Source: Prevotellamassilia timonensis
GTDB lineage: Bacteria > Bacteroidota > Bacteroidia > Bacteroidales > Bacteroidaceae
Reading direction: 5' to 3'
Assembly (NCBI RefSeq): GCF_900106785.1
Contig: NZ_LT629844.1
Span: 45,454 to 109,453, forward strand
Length of the DNA: 64,000 nucleotides
In this document: one piece after another, positions 59,461 to 64,000 of the stretch
Position numbering within the stretch: position 1 is the stretch's first letter
Layout of the letters: each line of letters begins with the position of its first letter
Program-made: the position numbers and the translations under genes
Notes under the pieces: model-generated
What the model saw: the letters and a program-made list of their open reading frames with translations, nothing else
What the model was told of the DNA's origin: nothing
Databases searched by the model: none

Positions 59461-60533
59461 TACGGTCTGAAGGTGCGTTTTAACTTATTCAAAACACGAT
59501 CTTTAAGTCTGTCTATAGGATTCAGCATTTGAGTAAGTCGAGAATCTAATTCATTACTATCTTCCAACTTTTCATCAAAGAAACTGCGCAATTCTGGCTG
59601 TAGCCAAGTTCCACCATCATTCTTTTTTCTATCGCGTAAGTAACCATAATGCACGTCGTTCAAATGTGGAATAAGCCCCATACTTAACATTGCATGACCA
59701 TTATAGCAATGAGCAAGCGGACACTTACCAACGGCCTTATGCGGGAATGGTTTTTCTGGATTCTCAAAGACATTTCCCAAATTTACATATCCATAACAGC
59801 CCGTTGCATCTCCCGTAGTCAAATCTATGTAAGCAGACCATGCACCTGCGTAGCAATAGCCGGTTTGCTTCTTTCCAAATATTGTTTTCTTAAACTCCCA
59901 AAATGTCGATCCAAAAGGTTCCCACGTCCTGTTATACTCCTCCTCACTCATTTTTGTTAGATAGTCAATATTTGAAGTTCTGTCATCACGCAAAATTGTC
60001 AATTGAGGCAAAGCGCCAAAGTTTTTCATAGAATAATCCTTAACCTCGTCAAGATAAGGGATCAGCTCATCAGAAGGTGCCAACTCTATATTGGCCGAGG
60101 CACCGGCTTCCCAAATCTTATGGACATTCTCAGCGAAACGTTCGAGCCAGCCCTTGCGCTTTAATTCCAAATAATGGAAAGAGCACTTAAATTCCAGACG
60201 TTTTAGGAGTTCCTTATCCCATGACAAGAACTTGTCAAGTACATTCGAAACCGTCAGGTTTGTCACTACCTCTGCATAATGTCCTTCTTCAACAAGAGCT
60301 TTCACATACAGATCCAAATTCTTAGTAAGAAGGGTTTCACCGTCTGCACAAAAATTCATAAAGCATGGGCCGCCAAGACGCTTCATCGAAAGTGCATTAG
60401 CAACTTCCGCTGGGGCATACTTAAATTCGGGCTGTATGCCCTGAAAATGTACCGGACGTTGGGCTATATAACAATAGTGACAACGAAAGTCGCAAATCGA
60501 CATAGGAATTCTGAATAACAATATTTTCTTCAT
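59460..60533 (-). CDS. Radical SAM enzyme in the polysaccharide operon
   Basis: A 357-residue protein with C14-x3-C18-x2-C21 (SICDFRCHYCYIAQ), the iron-sulfur site of radical SAM enzymes, and CADGETLL for SAM binding. A second Cys cluster (GYCYAGAWSAYIDLTTGDATGCYGY, then CPLAHCYNGH) suggests an extra cluster, as in SPASM-like proteins. Stop and start codons overlap with both neighbours as TAATG. Such enzymes occur in some Bacteroidetes polysaccharide loci, where the reaction is not known. Confidence 0.88.
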   Translation of the reverse strand: MKKILLFRIPMSICDFRCHYCYIAQRPVHFQGIQPEFKYAPAEVANALSMKRLGGPCFMNFCADGETLLTKNLDLYVKALVEEGHYAEVVTNLTVSNVLDKFLSWDKELLKRLEFKCSFHYLELKRKGWLERFAENVHKIWEAGASANIELAPSDELIPYLDEVKDYSMKNFGALPQLTILRDDRTSNIDYLTKMSEEEYNRTWEPFGSTFWEFKKTIFGKKQTGYCYAGAWSAYIDLTTGDATGCYGYVNLGNVFENPEKPFPHKAVGKCPLAHCYNGHAMLSMGLIPHLNDVHYGYLRDRKKNDGGTWLQPELRSFFDEKLEDSNELDSRLTQMLNPIDRLKDRVLNKLKRTFRP

Positions 60534-62053
60534 TATTTTCTTCTGCTTATAAGTTGTTTAATTTTTTTTCTTTCTTCCGCATTCAAGAGCAAAAAGCACT
60601 CCGAAAGGACAGCAAGCACTCCAACAAGTACTACATCTATGGTAAACGACAACCAACCTGATATAGTACAGACCTTCAAAATGGCTAAAGCTATGATTGT
60701 GTTAACGGCACAGCATATCAACGTCAAAAAAGTTTCTTTATAAAATGTAGTACAAGAAACGCCTAACAAACGCGACACATATGGAAGCACCACACATAAT
60801 TGACGTAAGATGGCAAGTACAGAACTTGTACCCACAATAATATACATATTATACTGGGGGTAAAATTTAAGTCCACAATAAACAATAATGATGTTTACAA
60901 CTCCCATTGCCACAAACGTTAAAGAATTCACTTTCAAATGATTGGAAGCCGTGAAAACATTATACAATATCTGTGTCCCTGCGACTACAATAAAAGCCAT
61001 GCATCCTAGTACAGACAATAGAGTTAATATATAAGGGTCCAAAGTCGGTTGCCACAAGCTATAAAATTGTATACCCAAGCAACAAAATGTTACAATTGGA
61101 ACAGACACTATTACTATTGATATTCTGATGGCAACACGTAGTTCTTTCATTATACTACCCATATCACCCTTTGCCCAACTTTGTGTTATTGATGGGGAAA
61201 AATTATTGTTTATCGTCGTAGCCAATTGTATAATAGCAGATGGTATTGTTTTTGATACTGCAACTAACCCCATTGCAAAAGGTGATACGAATAAATTAGC
61301 CAATAATAAATCGAACCCCGTTTGTAACAAATGACCACACTGATTTACAGAATTCCATACGCCAGAAGAAAGCATATCCTTAACAGCCCTCCATGAAAAG
61401 TCTTTTTTATCAAAATGAATATCAGGCAGTAAGCGATTTTGATAATATACGTAAGCAGGTATTAAAAATATGGATAACATCAATGCCACGAAAGAAACAT
61501 AAAAGATTTTCACTGGCAGTAAGCTAAATACCGCGAACAATAACACGGCATTGCAAATAGTACGAATGCAGTTCAATATATTACTATAGTAAATGGCATT
61601 CTTCACATACATTGAAATACTATATAAAGAAGAAATAAGACCTACAAAGAAATTCGCAAATATGCAACCGAACAACAATTTGACGTCAAGTACGTCCACA
61701 TTGTCTATAACAATAACATGCTCTAACCTCAAGGATACTATTACAGATATTGGCAGCAACAAAGCAATCAATCCGATATTGGCTACATATACAGACGAAT
61801 AATAGCCACGAGCTTTATCTATATTGCCTTGATGATACGCTACCGATACAAAACGTGAAGCCATCGAATTAAATGCAGTTGTTAACAACGAAGCGTACAT
61901 CACAAAATTTGCTGCAAGTTGTGTGTAACCATTTGCTTCTGCCCCCAAAGCTTTTACAATAAAAGGCGATAAAAAGAAACTTGTTGCAAACTGTACTATT
62001 ACAGTAAATATCCCTGTAATAAGATTAAGTATCGTATAAAATTTATTAGACAT
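60533..62053 (-). CDS. wzx: Wzx-type polysaccharide flippase
   Basis: The start is placed at the ATG at 62053 (MSNKFYTILNLITGIFTVIVQFATSFFLSPFIVKALGAEANGY). A TTG 36 bp upstream is less likely. The 506-residue protein has about 14 membrane segments and the N-terminal motifs of MATE/Wzx transporters. It would flip the lipid-linked repeat unit to the periplasm for the Wzy-like polymerase. It is the first full gene of the operon and ends with a TAATG overlap to the radical SAM gene. Confidence 0.92.
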   Translation of the reverse strand: MSNKFYTILNLITGIFTVIVQFATSFFLSPFIVKALGAEANGYTQLAANFVMYASLLTTAFNSMASRFVSVAYHQGNIDKARGYYSSVYVANIGLIALLLPISVIVSLRLEHVIVIDNVDVLDVKLLFGCIFANFFVGLISSLYSISMYVKNAIYYSNILNCIRTICNAVLLFAVFSLLPVKIFYVSFVALMLSIFLIPAYVYYQNRLLPDIHFDKKDFSWRAVKDMLSSGVWNSVNQCGHLLQTGFDLLLANLFVSPFAMGLVAVSKTIPSAIIQLATTINNNFSPSITQSWAKGDMGSIMKELRVAIRISIVIVSVPIVTFCCLGIQFYSLWQPTLDPYILTLLSVLGCMAFIVVAGTQILYNVFTASNHLKVNSLTFVAMGVVNIIIVYCGLKFYPQYNMYIIVGTSSVLAILRQLCVVLPYVSRLLGVSCTTFYKETFLTLICCAVNTIIALAILKVCTISGWLSFTIDVVLVGVLAVLSECFLLLNAEERKKIKQLISRRK

Positions 62054-62139
62054 TGCTTTATGATAAGTGCTGTATATCTTTTTCTGCAATCATAATAAGA
62101 ATGGGGGATATTAACCCAATCCCCAAAAGGGAAATGCAT

Positions 62140-62280
62140 TTAGCCTACGCTTTCAATAGGTTGAAGAACCATCTCGTCTTCTTTCACAGGCATATTGAGT
62201 CTACGAAGAACCTCAACATAAGGAGATCCCATGTTGACTAACTCCACCCGTGAATTATCTGAACTATATCTAAATGCCAT
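62140..62280 (-). CDS. Small hypothetical protein upstream of the flippase
   Basis: A 46-residue frame (MAFRYSSDNSRVELVNMGSP to QPIESVG) with an AGAAG ribosome site 5 bases before its ATG, lying 86 bp upstream of wzx on the same strand. It is too short for confident recognition. It might be a capsule regulator fragment, or a remnant separated from its promoter by the insertion sequence upstream. A GGCTCTTC/GAGAGCC hairpin at 62338-62355 lies between it and the IS. Confidence 0.45.
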   Translation of the reverse strand: MAFRYSSDNSRVELVNMGSPYVEVLRRLNMPVKEDEMVLQPIESVG

Positions 62281-62381
62281 AAACTTCTAATTGTAGTCAG
62301 ACATATAGACGGCCACTACGAAAATGGCAACAATACGGCTCTTCTTTGAGAGCCACTAATTAAATAATTTGATCATATGAT

Positions 62382-62430
62382 GGCGCACCCGACAAACCCT
62401 GTGGAGGGCTGTGCAGATGCTAACCCAAAA
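62382..62430. repeat. Left terminal inverted repeat of the IS
   Basis: GGCGCACCCGACAAACCC at the start and GATGCTAACCCAAAA at the end match the right repeat (63950-64000) with a few mismatches and a 2-bp length difference. Confidence 0.88.
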
Positions 62431-62480
62431 ACTGAGTTGCCAAACGATACATGATTGCCCAAAAGTAGTACCTTTGCACT

Positions 62481-62882
62481 ATGAATCAGAATGGCAATAA
62501 AAATATGTATGAGGGCCTCGCCTCATATTTCCTCCCCGAAGGAGTTCTTAAATATTTCGAGGTGACAGACTTTGCAACACAGCGTACTCTGGACAAGGAT
62601 GTTCTTTACACAACAGAGCTTCACATCTATCTGGATGAGCGCGACAATCGCACACCAGACATGAAGGATTCCGTGAGCAATGGTTTTGGGGAAGAATCAT
62701 GTTTACTTGACTATCCAGCCCGAGACAAGAAGGCGGTACTTCACATACGAAGAAGGCGTTGGACAATGCCGGATGGCACAACAAGAAGTGTTGACCTTGA
62801 CAAGGAGTTTGAACTGAAGCATAAGGGCACTCGATACGCGAAGGACTTCGCGCTTTTTTTAAAGAGGGCGAATGGACTCTGA
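62481..62882 (+). CDS. Transposase N-terminal ORF (ISAon1-like)
   Basis: A 133-residue protein with charged, mostly helical content (LYTTELHIYLDERDN) and RRRRWTMPDGTTRSVDLDKEF near the end. ORFs of this size precede the DDE ORF in ISAon1-like elements of Bacteroidetes and carry the DNA-binding end of the transposase. A TACCTTTG box at 62469-62476 ends 4 bases before the ATG, so the transcript may be leaderless. It overlaps the next ORF by 11 bp. Confidence 0.8.
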   Translation: MNQNGNKNMYEGLASYFLPEGVLKYFEVTDFATQRTLDKDVLYTTELHIYLDERDNRTPDMKDSVSNGFGEESCLLDYPARDKKAVLHIRRRRWTMPDGTTRSVDLDKEFELKHKGTRYAKDFALFLKRANGL

Positions 62883-63960
62883 GACGATAACCGCTCGTCA
62901 GATTGGTTATACGTACATGATTAACAGCTCCACGTTTGCCAAAAGATACAAGGACGCCCTGAGTAACTTCGAGACGTGGGAGCAGAAGGATCACGCATCC
63001 AAGTGGATTCTTATTCCGCAAAACGTAGGTAAGGAGCAAGGCATAGACGAGACCTCCCTCCAGGGCGAACTGTACACTATCGTTCACAACAAGGATGCCC
63101 ATGGTCGCAAGGGTGCAATCATAGCAGTAGTCAAGGGAACGAATCCTGCTGACGTACTGAAGGTTCTCATGCAACTACCTGCAGATAAGCGTGAAATGGT
63201 TGAGAATATCACGATGGATCTCTCAGATTGCATGCGTGTCATAGCCCGAGAGGCATTCCCTAAAGCCACAGTCATACGTGACTGCTTCCATGTCGTAAAA
63301 CGCGGTGGAGAGGGCTGCGAAGAGATACGCCTGCGCCTGAAACGAAAAGCCGTAAAGGAGGCGAACAGACAGAAGGCAGAGTTTCGCAAATACCTCGAAA
63401 ATCTGGCAGCGCAGAGAAAGGCTTACCGCGAGCGAATGAGGAAAAGGCATGGGAAGAACTGGAAGAAGAGCAAGCGCGGAAGAAAGCCTATGAGGCTGAA
63501 CACTCGCTTTGAACCCAAAAGGCTTGAAAATGGCGAGACTCTTGTAGAGGCACAGACACGATGTCGCAAGCAATTGTCCATGAGCCGAGAGAAGTGGAGC
63601 GCAACGCAGAAAAAGCGTGCGAAGATACTTTTCGCACTCTACCCAAAACTTGAAGAAGCATACAATCTGATCAACTCCCTTAGAGCCATATTCAGAAACA
63701 AGAAACTCACAAAGGAGACTGCCAAACAGAATTTCAAGGGGTGGTATGAGAAAGTGGCTTCCTGCACTCTGCGTGAAATCAAGTCCGTACGCGATACCAT
63801 CAGATTCTATGAGGATGAAATCCTGAACTACTTTGACGGACGTAAGACTAACGCTTCAGCTGAATCGTTGAACTCAAAGATCAAATGCTTTCGTGCACAA
63901 GTAAAAGGAGTCATAGACATACCATTCTTCATGTATCGTTTAGCAACAGTTTTGGGTTAG
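62872..63960 (+). CDS. ISL3-like DDE transposase
   Basis: A 362-residue transposase. NITMDLSDCMRVIAREAFPKATVIRDCFHVVKRGGE is the typical ISL3 region with two catalytic Asp (MDLSD, RDCFHVVK). The third acidic residue is likely in TNASAESLNSKIKCFR near the C-terminus. Its ATG sits inside the end of the first ORF (ATGGACTCTGA), with AGAGGG as a ribosome site, so re-initiation is likely. The stop codon lies in the right inverted repeat. Confidence 0.9.
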   Translation: MDSETITARQIGYTYMINSSTFAKRYKDALSNFETWEQKDHASKWILIPQNVGKEQGIDETSLQGELYTIVHNKDAHGRKGAIIAVVKGTNPADVLKVLMQLPADKREMVENITMDLSDCMRVIAREAFPKATVIRDCFHVVKRGGEGCEEIRLRLKRKAVKEANRQKAEFRKYLENLAAQRKAYRERMRKRHGKNWKKSKRGRKPMRLNTRFEPKRLENGETLVEAQTRCRKQLSMSREKWSATQKKRAKILFALYPKLEEAYNLINSLRAIFRNKKLTKETAKQNFKGWYEKVASCTLREIKSVRDTIRFYEDEILNYFDGRKTNASAESLNSKIKCFRAQVKGVIDIPFFMYRLATVLG

Positions 63961-64000
63961 CATCTGCACGGCCTACTCCACAGGGTTTGTCGGGTGCGCC
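63950..64000. repeat. Right terminal inverted repeat of the IS
   Basis: Reverse complement of the left repeat, starting TTTTGGGTTAGCATC and ending GGGTTTGTCGGGTGCGCC at the last base of the window. Confidence 0.85.

Larger units (their letters stand above)
62382..64000 (+). mobile_element. ISL3-like insertion sequence (1619 bp)
   Basis: Imperfect terminal inverted repeats of about 49-51 bp run from 62382 (GGCGCACCCGACAAACCC) to the last base (ending GGGTTTGTCGGGTGCGCC). Two overlapping ORFs inside encode the transposase. The left flank TCATATGAT might be part of a target duplication, but the right flank is outside the window. The copy looks intact and potentially active. It lies upstream of the polysaccharide operon. 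Confidence 0.88.

Noticed and set aside
62840..62882. Programmed -1 frameshift between the two transposase ORFs (slippery T TTT TTA present)
   Set aside because: After a -1 shift the frame meets TAA within ten codons. The second ORF is in the +1 frame, and a TAA lies just upstream of its ATG, so re-initiation at the overlapping ATG is the better explanation.

Overview
The window looks like chromosomal DNA of a member of the Bacteroidales, probably a Prevotellaceae relative. The evidence is a CTnDOT-type Tra/Mob module, type V (FimA/Mfa1-like) fimbrial genes, a BACON-domain lipoprotein, a Bacteroidota-type LptD, and many TAnnTTTG (-7) promoter motifs, several with a TTTG box 19-21 bp upstream. 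This was read from sequence alone; no database search was possible.

Region 1 (1-18971) is the right part of an integrative conjugative element, nearly all on the minus strand. In transcription order it carries a tyrosine recombinase, a ribbon-helix-helix mobilisation protein and MOBP-type relaxase (with a nested inverted repeat that is a good oriT candidate), a ParA-like ATPase (TraA position), TraB, an HTH protein, TraD-, TraE-, TraF- and TraG-like proteins (TraG is the VirB4 ATPase), two VirB5-position proteins, a DUF5045-like protein, TraJ, K, L, M, N, O and the start of a further membrane protein. The element abuts the 3' end of a tRNA-Ser(UGA) gene, its likely attachment site. Its left end and any cargo lie outside the window.

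Region 2 (18972-25522) is housekeeping-like: tRNA-Ser, a Zn/Cd-type P-type ATPase, a cysN without an adjacent cysD, and an xpt-xanthine permease salvage pair. Region 3 (26052-39277) is a type V pilus locus: DUF3575 and DUF3868/OmpA-like proteins, a FimB/Mfa2-like anchor, a major fimbrillin-like protein, two minor subunits and a 1555-residue putative tip adhesin with a T9SS-like C-terminal domain. Region 4 (39577-43869) has an HD-domain hydrolase, LptD and a BACON lipoprotein.

Region 5 (43810-47340) is gene-poor and very rich in repeats: three tandem 378-bp units, hairpin/promoter repeats before tRNA-Arg(CCG), a decayed partial copy of an aminotransferase gene, dyad-symmetric TGCAC sites, a mosaic of small hairpins and one orphan ORF. 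Region 6 (47369-62280, minus strand) is an AT-rich surface-polysaccharide operon with flippase, polymerase, about five glycosyltransferases, pyruvyltransferase, radical SAM enzyme, beta-helix lipoprotein, acetyltransferase, phosphoglycosyltransferase and aminotransferase. Two of its genes are broken exactly at poly-C tracts (8 and 9 bases) and would be restored by loss of one base, which suggests phase variation. Region 7 (62382-64000) is a complete two-ORF ISL3-like insertion sequence upstream of the polysaccharide operon.

The main unexplained signals are the hairpin-plus-promoter repeat family (39299-39560 and 45014-45166), whose stem arms change in a complementary way between copies, the 378-bp tandem array that copies the end of the BACON gene, and the two contingency tracts in the polysaccharide operon.
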